Source: an uncultured Rhodoplanes sp. (GTDB lineage: Bacteria > Pseudomonadota > Alphaproteobacteria > Rhizobiales > Xanthobacteraceae). From it: a DNA stretch of 39,673 nt. The stretch covers positions 1 through 39,673 of the forward strand of contig CAKZHN010000233.1 in the NCBI GenBank assembly GCA_936924235.1, written 5' to 3'. Below, one piece after another: positions 1-6,983 of this stretch. Under the pieces are notes generated by a model that did no database searches, was not told the origin of the DNA, and saw nothing but the letters and a program-made list of their open reading frames with translations. Both the position numbers and the translations under genes were made by a program. The stretch's first letter is position 1. Each line of letters begins with the position of its first letter.

Positions 1-120
1 GGGGGAGGGTCGACCGCCGTAGCGGAGCGAAGGCGGTCGGGGTGGGGTGACTTTCTTCGCACAACGTTCACCCCACCCCGCTCGCTTCGCTCGCGACCCT
101 CCCCCTCCAGGGGAGGGTGG
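1..120. repeat. Intergenic nested inverted repeat
   Basis: Two nested arms are visible. GGGGGAGGGTCG at 1-12 pairs with its complement at 94-105, and GGGGTGGGGTGA at 39-50 pairs with 68-79 around a 17-nt loop. A further CCCTCCCC/GGGGAGGG pair lies at about 97-118. It sits beyond the stop codon of the minus-strand antiporter gene, so its transcript could fold into a stable hairpin there. Palindromes of this G/C-box type are common between genes in Bradyrhizobium-like genomes (general knowledge, not searched). The left edge is cut by the window, so its full extent is unknown. Confidence 0.6.
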
Positions 121-147
121 CCACCGCCCATGCGGCGACCGCCAAAA

Positions 148-1752
148 CTACAACGGCGTCTCGCCTTCGCGCCGCGCCAGAATCGCGGCCTCTTCCAGGT
201 CGAGCTCGCGCTCGAGCCGCCGCCGCGATTCGTCGGTGATCGTGCCGCTGCGCAGGAGGCCGGAGAGAAAATCGCGCTCGATGGCGATCAGCTCCAGCCG
301 CAAATCGTTGTTGACGCGCATCGCCGCGGCGCCGTCGTCGAGGTCGGCCGGAATGAGCCGTTCGCGCTGATCGTGCCGCGCGTTGAGAAAAGCCACGATC
401 TCATCGCTCAAACCGCGCTCCCCGGCGATCGTCTTGAGACGCTGCCGCACATGGCTCACCGCCGCGTTGCGCGCCTCGAGCTCGGCTTGGCGCTCGCGGC
501 GCAGCCCGGCTGCCCCGTCGTGTTGCAGCCCGAGCCAGCGGATCACGGCCGGCAGCATCAGTCCCTGGCCGACCAGTGTGATGATGATGACGCCGAAGGT
601 CGCGAACAGGATCAGGTCGCGGTGCGGAAAGGCGTTGCCGCCGTCGATCCAGAGCGGGATCGCCAGCGCCGCGGCAAGCGAAACCACGCCGCGGATGCCG
701 ACGAACGACAGCACGAAGGGCCAGGTCCACGGCGGCGATGGATCGCGCCGGGCCAGCGCCGGGCTGATCCAGCGCGGTCCATAGATCGCCGGAAACACCC
801 AGACGAAGCGCGCCACGACCACGATCACCACGGCCACCGCGGTCGCGGCCAGCACCTCGCCGATCGGGAAATCATGCGCCTTCTCGATCAGCGAACGCGC
901 CTGCAGCCCGGTGATCAGGAACACGAAGCCTTCGATCAGGTAGATGATCAAGTCCCAGAAAAATATGCCTTGCAGGCGCGTGGTCGCCGAAATCAGCCGC
1001 GGACCGTTCCAGCTCACATAGAGACCGCACGCGATGGTGGCGAGCACGCCCGAGCCGCCGACCTGATGCGGAACCACATAGGCGAGGAAGGGCGTCATCA
1101 CCGACAGCGTGATCTCGACCCGCGGATTCTGCGCCCAATGCCGCAGCCTGAGACTGAGCCAGCCGACCGCGATGCCGTAGATGATCTCGCCGATCACGAT
1201 CATCACGAAATTGCCGAGCGCGAACGCCGGCGAGAACGAGCCGGCCGTCACGGCCAGCACCGCGAACTTGTAGAGGATCAGCGCGGTGGCGTCGTTGGCG
1301 AGCCCTTCGCCTTCGAGGATCACGAGCAGGCGGCGCGGCAGGCCGAGCCGCCGCGCGATCGCGAGAGGTGCGACGACGTCGGGCGGCGACACGATCGCGC
1401 CGAGCACGAAGGCGACCGGCCAGGGCCAGCCGAGCAGATAGTGCATCGCGGCCGCCACCGCTACGGTGCTGAACACCACGGCGCCGAAGGCGAACAGCGT
1501 GATCGGTCTGAGATTCTGGCAGAACTCGCGCCAGCTCATCGCAACGCCCGCCGAATAGATCAGCGGCGGCAGCAGCACGAGCAGCACCAGCTCAGGCGCG
1601 AGCTCGAGCGCGGGAAGGCCCGGCACCAGCGCAAGGCCGATGCCGGCTGCAACCAGCAGGATCGACGGCGGCAGCGTCAGCCGCTGGGCGACGACGGCGA
1701 CCACCACCAGCACCGCCAGGATAAACGCCATGGTCTCGATGGTGCCGGTCAT
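148..1752 (-). CDS. Na+/H+ antiporter, CPA1 family
   Basis: This 534-residue integral inner-membrane protein probably exchanges sodium (or potassium) for protons, for pH and salt homeostasis. Roughly the first 410 residues are a run of 12 or so hydrophobic segments. They include SPPDVVAPLAIARRLGLP and EGEGLANDATALILYKFAV, the latter carrying the Asn-Asp pair typical of the NhaP/CPA1 ion site. The last 120 residues are hydrophilic, Arg/Glu-rich and helical, as in the cytosolic tails of this family. The start is the ATG 21 nt after the DUF1345 stop, so it is probably the last gene of an ispA-DUF1345-antiporter run. Family assignment is firm; ion preference cannot be read from sequence. Confidence 0.9.
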   Translation of the reverse strand: MTGTIETMAFILAVLVVVAVVAQRLTLPPSILLVAAGIGLALVPGLPALELAPELVLLVLLPPLIYSAGVAMSWREFCQNLRPITLFAFGAVVFSTVAVAAAMHYLLGWPWPVAFVLGAIVSPPDVVAPLAIARRLGLPRRLLVILEGEGLANDATALILYKFAVLAVTAGSFSPAFALGNFVMIVIGEIIYGIAVGWLSLRLRHWAQNPRVEITLSVMTPFLAYVVPHQVGGSGVLATIACGLYVSWNGPRLISATTRLQGIFFWDLIIYLIEGFVFLITGLQARSLIEKAHDFPIGEVLAATAVAVVIVVVARFVWVFPAIYGPRWISPALARRDPSPPWTWPFVLSFVGIRGVVSLAAALAIPLWIDGGNAFPHRDLILFATFGVIIITLVGQGLMLPAVIRWLGLQHDGAAGLRRERQAELEARNAAVSHVRQRLKTIAGERGLSDEIVAFLNARHDQRERLIPADLDDGAAAMRVNNDLRLELIAIERDFLSGLLRSGTITDESRRRLERELDLEEAAILARREGETPL

Positions 1753-1773
1753 GGTGCGTTGCTTCTTGACGAA

Positions 1774-2451
1774 CTACTTCTGGAACAGGCCGGCCGCGAT
1801 GTTGACCATCATGGCGACGATCGCTGTCGAGAAGAAAAACGACAGCGCGCCATGGGCCACGACCATGCGCCGCGTCGGCTTCTGCGTGATGGCGACGTCG
1901 GAAACCTGGAACGTCATGCCGACCACGAAGGAGAAGTAGATGAAGTCCCAGTAGTCCGGCTGATCGTCATCGGGAAACTTCAAGCATCCGCCGCCTGCGC
2001 CCCCACCATAGTATTCGTGGGCGTAATGAAGCGCGAAGATGGTGTGCGTGAAGGTCCAGGACAAGATCACCGTGACGATGGCGAGCGCGATGTAGACCGT
2101 ATAGTACGGATCGTCCTGCTTGAGCACCGCAAGCTCGGAGAAGATCGCGCCGAGACTCGCGAGGGCGGCGGCGACCGCGAGCACCAGGATGCCGAATGCG
2201 CCCTCGTCCTGGATCGCGGCATTTCGCTTGATCGCCGCGACCGTGGAGCAATGCGCCATGACGGCTGCGGCCCAGACGAGATAGATCACAACGCCGGCGT
2301 CCCATCCCAGCAGCATGCTGGCCACGGCGCCCTGGCCCGTGAAGCGAAGCGTCAGGATCGTGGCGAGGCCGATCGCGGCCGATATGAACAGCCGGCGATG
2401 CGCCTTGCCGACCCGGACGATCCAGGCCGGGCGCGGCGCGGGTGTGCTCAT
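1774..2451 (-). CDS. DUF1345 family membrane protein
   Basis: This 225-residue membrane protein matches the DUF1345 family in length and in the conserved stretch with DYWDFIYFSFVVGMTFQVSD near the C-terminal third. I count five or six hydrophobic segments (about residues 22-40, 45-67, 85-108, 118-140, 162-182 and 198-220). The function of the family is not established. It lies 18 nt after ispA and 21 nt before the antiporter on the same strand, so it is probably co-transcribed. Pairing with an ion antiporter hints at a membrane or transport role, but that is only inference from context. Confidence 0.85.
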   Translation of the reverse strand: MSTPAPRPAWIVRVGKAHRRLFISAAIGLATILTLRFTGQGAVASMLLGWDAGVVIYLVWAAAVMAHCSTVAAIKRNAAIQDEGAFGILVLAVAAALASLGAIFSELAVLKQDDPYYTVYIALAIVTVILSWTFTHTIFALHYAHEYYGGGAGGGCLKFPDDDQPDYWDFIYFSFVVGMTFQVSDVAITQKPTRRMVVAHGALSFFFSTAIVAMMVNIAAGLFQK

Positions 2452-2469
2452 TGGTGCGCGGCTCGCAAC

Positions 2470-3426
2470 CTAGGCTCGCCGTTCGGCGATGAAGCGGGCG
2501 GCGGCCTTCAGGATCGCGGCGTCGGCGCCGAACGGCGCGAGCGTATCCTCGGCATCCTTGACGAGCTGTGTGAGCCGGGCACGGGCGCCGGCGACGCCGA
2601 GCAGATCGACCAGCGTCGCCTTGCCGTGAGCGGCGTCCTTGCCGGCGGCCTTGCCCAAAGTGGCGGTGTCGCCCTCGACGTCGAGCAGGTCGTCGGCGAT
2701 CTGGAACGCCTGGCCGATGATCTGGCCGTAGCGGCTCGCCGCATCGTGCTTGGCCTTCGGCGCGTTGCCGAGGATGGCACCGGCGACGCAGCAGAACTTC
2801 AGGATCGCGCCGGTCTTCATGGCCTGCAGCGTCAGCACGTCCTGCTCGCCCTGGGCCTTGTCGTTCTTGCCGAAGCGGCCTTCGGCCGCGAGATCGAGCA
2901 TCTGGCCGCCGACCATGCCGCCGATGCCGGCGGCGCGGGCGAGTCCGGTGACCAGCGCGATGCGCACCGCGGCGTCCGGATGGGTCTCCGGCCGGCCGAG
3001 CACGTCGAACGCAAAGGTGAGGAGGCCGTCGCCCGCGAGGATCGCGGTGGCCTCGTCGAACTGCTTGTGGGCGGTCGGGCGGCCGCGGCGGAGGTCGTCG
3101 TTGTCCATCGCCGGCAGGTCGTCATGGACCAGCGAATAGCAGTGCACCAGCTCGATCGCGGCGCCGGCCATCAGCGCGCGCTCGCGCGGCACGCCGAACA
3201 GCGCCGCGGTTTCGATGGTGAGGAACGGCCGCAGCCGCTTGCCGCCGCCGAGGCTGGTGTAGCGCATGGCCTCGAGGATGCGCTGCGGGCGGGCGATCTC
3301 ACCCTCGGGCAGGCTCTTGCCAATCATCCGGTCGAGCAGGTGCTCGGTCTCGTTGGCTGCGGCATTGAGCCTCGCGGCGAAGGAGGCGTCGGGGGCGGTA
3401 TCGGTTTTGGCGGCGGTGCGCGACAT
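2470..3426 (-). CDS. ispA: Polyprenyl synthetase, probable farnesyl diphosphate synthase
   Basis: This 318-residue cytoplasmic prenyltransferase condenses dimethylallyl/geranyl diphosphate with isopentenyl diphosphate, feeding ubiquinone, undecaprenyl and hopanoid synthesis. GGGKRLRP is at residues 60-67. The first Asp-rich motif is HDDLPAMDNDD (101-111), with the DDxxxxD spacing of bacterial short-chain synthases. The second is QIADDLLDVEGD near residue 245. Length fits IspA (about 300 residues). GGPP synthase cannot be excluded because product length is set by residues near the first motif. Unlike many bacteria, no xseB or dxs lies next to it here. Its ATG is only 28 bp from the divergent mtgA start, so its promoter must reach into mtgA or be very compact. 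Confidence 0.9.
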   Translation of the reverse strand: MSRTAAKTDTAPDASFAARLNAAANETEHLLDRMIGKSLPEGEIARPQRILEAMRYTSLGGGKRLRPFLTIETAALFGVPRERALMAGAAIELVHCYSLVHDDLPAMDNDDLRRGRPTAHKQFDEATAILAGDGLLTFAFDVLGRPETHPDAAVRIALVTGLARAAGIGGMVGGQMLDLAAEGRFGKNDKAQGEQDVLTLQAMKTGAILKFCCVAGAILGNAPKAKHDAASRYGQIIGQAFQIADDLLDVEGDTATLGKAAGKDAAHGKATLVDLLGVAGARARLTQLVKDAEDTLAPFGADAAILKAAARFIAERRA

Positions 3427-3454
3427 GGGATGAATTGTGCTTAACTCCGGACCA

Positions 3455-4156
3455 ATGACAAGCGCCGCAACCCCCCGAAAAACCGCGTTTCGCGTGATCC
3501 GCTGGGTGGTTGTGGCGGTGGTGGCGTTGATCCTTCTGCCCTATTTCGTTGCGCCCCTCTACCGCGTGATCAACCCGGTGTCGACACTCATGGTGGGGCG
3601 CTCGATTCTGGGCAAACGGGTGGCCCGGACCTGGGTGCCGCTCGCCCAGGTGGCGCCGGTGCTGCCGCGCACCGTGATCGCCTCCGAAGACGCCCGGTTT
3701 TGCAGCCATCACGGCGTCGATCTGGTGGAAATGCGGGCCGCCTTGGAGGACGCCGAGGACATCACCGACGCCCGCGGCGGCTCCACCCTGACCCAACAGC
3801 TCGCCAAGAACCTGTTCCTGTGGCCGGGCCGCAGCATCGTCCGCAAGGCCTTGGAGTTCCCGCTGGCGCTGTGGATCGACCTGGTCCTGCCCAAGCGGCG
3901 GATCATGGAGATCTACCTGAACATCGCCGAATGGGGTCCGGACGGCGAATTCGGCATCGAGGCCGGCGCCCAGAAGGCCTTCCACAAGTCGTCCCGGGAG
4001 CTTTCCCCCGCGGAGGCGGGCCTGATGGCCGCGATCCTGCCCAATCCCAAGCGGCGGAGCGCCATGCAGCCCCGCCCCGGGGTCCGTCGCATTGCCGGCA
4101 TCGTCCAGGCCCGCGCCGCCCGCGCCAAATCCATCGATGCGTGCCTCAAGGGGTAG
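3455..4156 (+). CDS. mtgA: Monofunctional biosynthetic peptidoglycan transglycosylase
   Basis: MtgA polymerises lipid II into glycan strands at the periplasmic face of the inner membrane. From the ATG at 3455 the product is 233 residues. A single hydrophobic anchor spans about residues 15-36. The GT51 catalytic motif IASEDARFCSHHGVD has its glutamate at residue 78, followed by RGGSTLTQQLAKNLFLWPGR, the second GT51 signature. No penicillin-binding transpeptidase domain follows, which separates it from class A PBPs. An in-frame GTG at 3437 would add six residues; I prefer the ATG because the GTG lies closer to the divergent ispA start and gains no conserved sequence. The next gene is rpmF, 130 nt downstream. 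Confidence 0.93.
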   Translation: MTSAATPRKTAFRVIRWVVVAVVALILLPYFVAPLYRVINPVSTLMVGRSILGKRVARTWVPLAQVAPVLPRTVIASEDARFCSHHGVDLVEMRAALEDAEDITDARGGSTLTQQLAKNLFLWPGRSIVRKALEFPLALWIDLVLPKRRIMEIYLNIAEWGPDGEFGIEAGAQKAFHKSSRELSPAEAGLMAAILPNPKRRSAMQPRPGVRRIAGIVQARAARAKSIDACLKG

Positions 4157-4213
4157 GGAAGGATGGAAATGGGTCCGGTTTCATTGGGTCTAGCTTTGCC
4201 GGGAGGCTTCCTC

Positions 4214-4219
4214 TATAAG
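4214..4219 (+). promoter_or_regulatory. Candidate -10 box for rpmF
   Basis: TATAAG lies 67 nt before the rpmF start in the mtgA-rpmF gap, matching five of six positions of a sigma-70 -10 hexamer. No good -35 hexamer sits 16-18 nt upstream (TAGCTT is the best spaced), so this is a weak call. A strong promoter is expected for a ribosomal protein gene. Confidence 0.3.
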
Positions 4220-4286
4220 CCCGGCTTCCCAAGGGTTCAGACGGTCCGGCGCGTCGCGCGCCGCGGTTTTTCAAGGAGAATTCCCC

Positions 4287-4472
4287 ATGGCCGTGCCAAA
4301 AAAGAAAACCTCGCCCTCGCGGCGTGGCATGCGCCGTTCGGCCGACGCGCTGAAGCAGCCGACCTATGTCGAGGACAAGGACTCGGGCGAGATGCGGCGT
4401 CCGCACCACATCGATCTGAAGACCGGCATGTACAAGGGCCGGCAGGTGCTGAAGCCCAAGACCGAGGTCTGA
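4287..4472 (+). CDS. rpmF: 50S ribosomal protein L32
   Basis: This 61-residue basic protein is part of the large ribosomal subunit. It begins MAVPKKKTSPSRRGMRRS, the characteristic L32 N-terminus, and continues with a Lys/Arg-rich C-terminal half of normal length for alphaproteobacteria. The zinc-binding cysteines found in some L32 proteins are absent, so this is the Cys-minus form. The start is preceded by AAGGAGA, a near-perfect ribosome-binding site, at about 4275. In many alphaproteobacteria L32 sits just after mtgA, as here. Confidence 0.98.
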   Translation: MAVPKKKTSPSRRGMRRSADALKQPTYVEDKDSGEMRRPHHIDLKTGMYKGRQVLKPKTEV

Positions 4473-4530
4473 ACTCGGACGTCTGCGCTAAAGTCGGAAG
4501 GTCGTCCGCAAGCCTGAGGGGGGCTCGGCC

Positions 4531-4944
4531 ATGTACCTGATCGGTTTTCCGCTGCTGGTGATCCCGTTCGCGATCTACAACATGATCGCGTTCCTGACGC
4601 CGACGTTGAGCTGGACCGACAAGGTCGCGACCATCCATCTGATCTCCGGTCAGGAATGGACGATCACGCCGGAGGAGATCCTCCTGGCGTTCGCCATCCT
4701 TTTGCTCGGCGCCGAGATCGTGAAGGCGACGCGCATGGGCCTGCGCGGCATCGTCGACCACATCCTGTCGATGATCCTGTTCATCGCCATGCTGGTCGAG
4801 TTCCTGCTGGTCGCCCGCGCCGGCACCTCGCCGTTCTTCATCCTGATGGTGATCAGCGTGGTCGACGTGCTGGCCGGCTTCATCATCACGGCGCGCACCG
4901 CGCAGCGCGATATCCAGATCGAACGCGCCGATTCTGCGATCTGA
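4531..4944 (+). CDS. Small integral membrane protein of unknown function
   Basis: I do not recognise this 137-residue protein by name. It has four hydrophobic segments (about residues 2-22, 48-66, 74-96 and 101-122) separated by short charged loops, and an acidic end. It has no signal peptide or obvious catalytic motif. GAGGGG precedes the ATG by about 10 nt and the reading frame keeps the strong G/C third-position bias of its neighbours, so I take it as real. It lies 58 nt after rpmF and 13 nt before the gamma-glutamyltransferase-family gene on the same strand, and may be co-transcribed with both. Confidence 0.8.
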   Translation: MYLIGFPLLVIPFAIYNMIAFLTPTLSWTDKVATIHLISGQEWTITPEEILLAFAILLLGAEIVKATRMGLRGIVDHILSMILFIAMLVEFLLVARAGTSPFFILMVISVVDVLAGFIITARTAQRDIQIERADSAI

Positions 4945-4957
4945 AACCCTCGTCCCC

Positions 4958-6541
4958 ATGAGTCGCGATTTCCAACTGCCCGGCCGTTCGCCCGTCATCG
5001 CGAGCGAAGGCATGGCCGCGACCTCGCATCCGCTGGCGACACTCGCTGCGATCGACACGCTGCGCGCAGGCGGCAACGCGGTCGACGCAGCGGTCGCGGC
5101 GGTGGCCGTGCTCTGCGTGATCGAGCCGCACATGACCGGCATCGGCGGCGACTGCTTCGCGCTGATCGCCGAGCCGGGGAAGCCCGTGTGGGGCTACAAC
5201 GGCTGCGGCCGCTCGGGCGCCAAGGCCTCGACCGAGGCGCTGCTCGAAAAGGGCATGACGTCGATCGAGCCGACCTCGCCGCACGCCGTGAATGTGCCGG
5301 GCGCGATCGAGGCCTGGGACGCGCTGCTGAAGGCGCGTGGCAGCTGGCCGCTCGACCGCGTGCTCGCTCCCGCGATCAAATATGCCGAGCACGGTTTTCC
5401 GGTCGCGCCGCGCGTGGCGTCGGACTGGAAGGGCTGGGTGAGCAAGCTCCGCAACAGCGCGGGCGCGACGAAGCATTATCTGCCGAACGGCGGCACGCCG
5501 GCCGAAGGCGACGTGATGAAGCTGCCGGCGCTCGCCGAGACGCTGAAGGCGATCGCCAAGAACGGTCCGAAGGCGTTCTACGAAGGCTCGATCGCGCAGG
5601 ACATGGCGTCGACGCTCGCGGCCAAAGGCTCGGTGCTCACCGCCGAGGATTTCGCGAAGCACCGCGGCGAGGTGGTGACGCCGATCTCGACCAACTATCG
5701 CGGCATCGATCTCGTCGAGATCCCGCCGAACACGCAAGGGCTCACCGCGCTGGTGACGCTCAACGTGCTGGAGAACTTCGATCTCGCTTCGCTGGATGCG
5801 CTCGGCCCCGATCGCTTCCATCTGATGCTCGAGGCCGCGCGGCTCGGCTTTGCCGTGCGCGACACGCACATCGCCGAGCCGTCGTTCATGCGTGTGCCGG
5901 TCGATGCGCTCAACGACAAGGCGTTTGCGAAAACGCTCGCCGCGAAGCTCGATCGCACGAAGCGCGTGCCGTTGCCGGCTGCGCCGACGCCGGGCTCCGA
6001 CACGGTCTATCTCACCGTGGTCGATCGCGACCGCCGCGCGGTTTCGCTGATCAATTCGCTGTATTCGTCCTTCGGCACCGGCATCTGCACCGAGAAGACC
6101 GGCGTGCTGTTCAACAACCGCGGCTCGGGCTTCGTGCTCAAGCCCGGACATCCGAACACCCTCGGCCCGTCGAAGCGGCCGATGCACACCATCATACCGG
6201 CGCTGGCCATGCGCGGCGGCCGCTGCGACACGACCTTCGGTGTCATGGGCGCGCACTATCAGCCGATGGGCCACGTGCAGATGGTGCTCAACATGTTCGA
6301 CTACGGCATGGACATCCAGACCGCCATCGATGCGCCGCGCGCGTTCTTCGAGGGCGAGAGCACCGTGATCGAGCGCGGCCTTCCGCTAGCGACCGTCGAA
6401 GGCCTGAAAGCCCGCGGTCACAAGATCGTCGAGGCGCCGTCGCCCTGGGGCGGCGCGCAGGCGATCCGCATCGACTGGGACCGCGGCGTGCTGATCGGCG
6501 GCTCCGAGCCGCGCAAGGATGGTTGCGCGCTCGGTTATTGA
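4958..6541 (+). CDS. Gamma-glutamyltransferase family protein
   Basis: This 527-residue Ntn-hydrolase is made as a proenzyme that would self-cleave into large and small subunits. HMTGIGGD (58-65) and the N-terminal AVDAAVAAVAVL helix match the family. The cleavage/nucleophile region reads SDTVYLTVVD, giving Thr349 as the likely new N-terminus of the small subunit, followed by SSFGTGI (370-376). The usual enzyme hydrolyses or transfers gamma-glutamyl groups from glutathione. This copy has no signal peptide and starts directly with the enzyme domain, so it is probably cytoplasmic, resembling the YwrD-like branch rather than periplasmic Ggt. Substrate is therefore uncertain; a cephalosporin-acylase-like amidase is possible. 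No clear Shine-Dalgarno precedes the ATG, which is 13 nt after the upstream stop. Confidence 0.9.
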   Translation: MSRDFQLPGRSPVIASEGMAATSHPLATLAAIDTLRAGGNAVDAAVAAVAVLCVIEPHMTGIGGDCFALIAEPGKPVWGYNGCGRSGAKASTEALLEKGMTSIEPTSPHAVNVPGAIEAWDALLKARGSWPLDRVLAPAIKYAEHGFPVAPRVASDWKGWVSKLRNSAGATKHYLPNGGTPAEGDVMKLPALAETLKAIAKNGPKAFYEGSIAQDMASTLAAKGSVLTAEDFAKHRGEVVTPISTNYRGIDLVEIPPNTQGLTALVTLNVLENFDLASLDALGPDRFHLMLEAARLGFAVRDTHIAEPSFMRVPVDALNDKAFAKTLAAKLDRTKRVPLPAAPTPGSDTVYLTVVDRDRRAVSLINSLYSSFGTGICTEKTGVLFNNRGSGFVLKPGHPNTLGPSKRPMHTIIPALAMRGGRCDTTFGVMGAHYQPMGHVQMVLNMFDYGMDIQTAIDAPRAFFEGESTVIERGLPLATVEGLKARGHKIVEAPSPWGGAQAIRIDWDRGVLIGGSEPRKDGCALGY

Positions 6542-6547
6542 TCTCGG

Positions 6548-6790
6548 TTACCGATTGTTCAATTGCCGCAGACGCGACACCGTCGCCTGGTAGGCGGCGA
6601 TGACGTCGGCCGGATCGGCACGGCGCTTTTCTCGCGTCTGCGGCAGCTTCTCTGAAGAGGCAATCAATTGCGCAAGAAATGACGCAATCCGGTGAACCGC
6701 ACCGTGATTATGGGTTTCGTTCTGGGGTGCGAGACGGATCAACGGCACCAGTGCGCGGCTCGAAGATGGTAAATCGCTCGCTTCCGGCAT
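6548..6790 (-). CDS. Small hypothetical protein (80 residues)
   Basis: I do not recognise a family. I place the start at the ATG opening MPEASDLPSSSRALVPL because AGGAG lies 6 nt upstream of it; an in-frame ATG at 6841 has no such site. The product is polar and basic, with a helical stretch around residues 30-45 (HRIASFLAQLIASSE) and a second around 58-75, no membrane segment and no cysteines. It converges on the gamma-glutamyltransferase gene with only 6 nt between stop codons, and diverges from the GGDEF-EAL gene. A small helical partner protein is possible but unsupported. Confidence 0.6.
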   Translation of the reverse strand: MPEASDLPSSSRALVPLIRLAPQNETHNHGAVHRIASFLAQLIASSEKLPQTREKRRADPADVIAAYQATVSRLRQLNNR

Positions 6791-6983
6791 CGCAGTCTCC
6801 TGTCTCGCTGCGGGACAAAATCGCGTCCGCATCGATGACATCGCAACCGCCGTGCCAGCATCGTTAGCCGTCCGTATACGCGCCGATTTGCCGTTTCTTC
6901 ATCGGTCTCCGCTAGCTTGGCTGCGAAATTAACGCTGCGCTGTCCCGCCTTGGGCAACGCGGCAGTCCCAAAAAGGTTCGTCC

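Noticed and set aside
130..3444. 1104-codon open frame on the plus strand
   Set aside because: It is antisense to ispA, the DUF1345 gene and the antiporter. Its product is a low-complexity Arg/Asp/His/Gly string with no domain, the usual shadow of high-GC genes.
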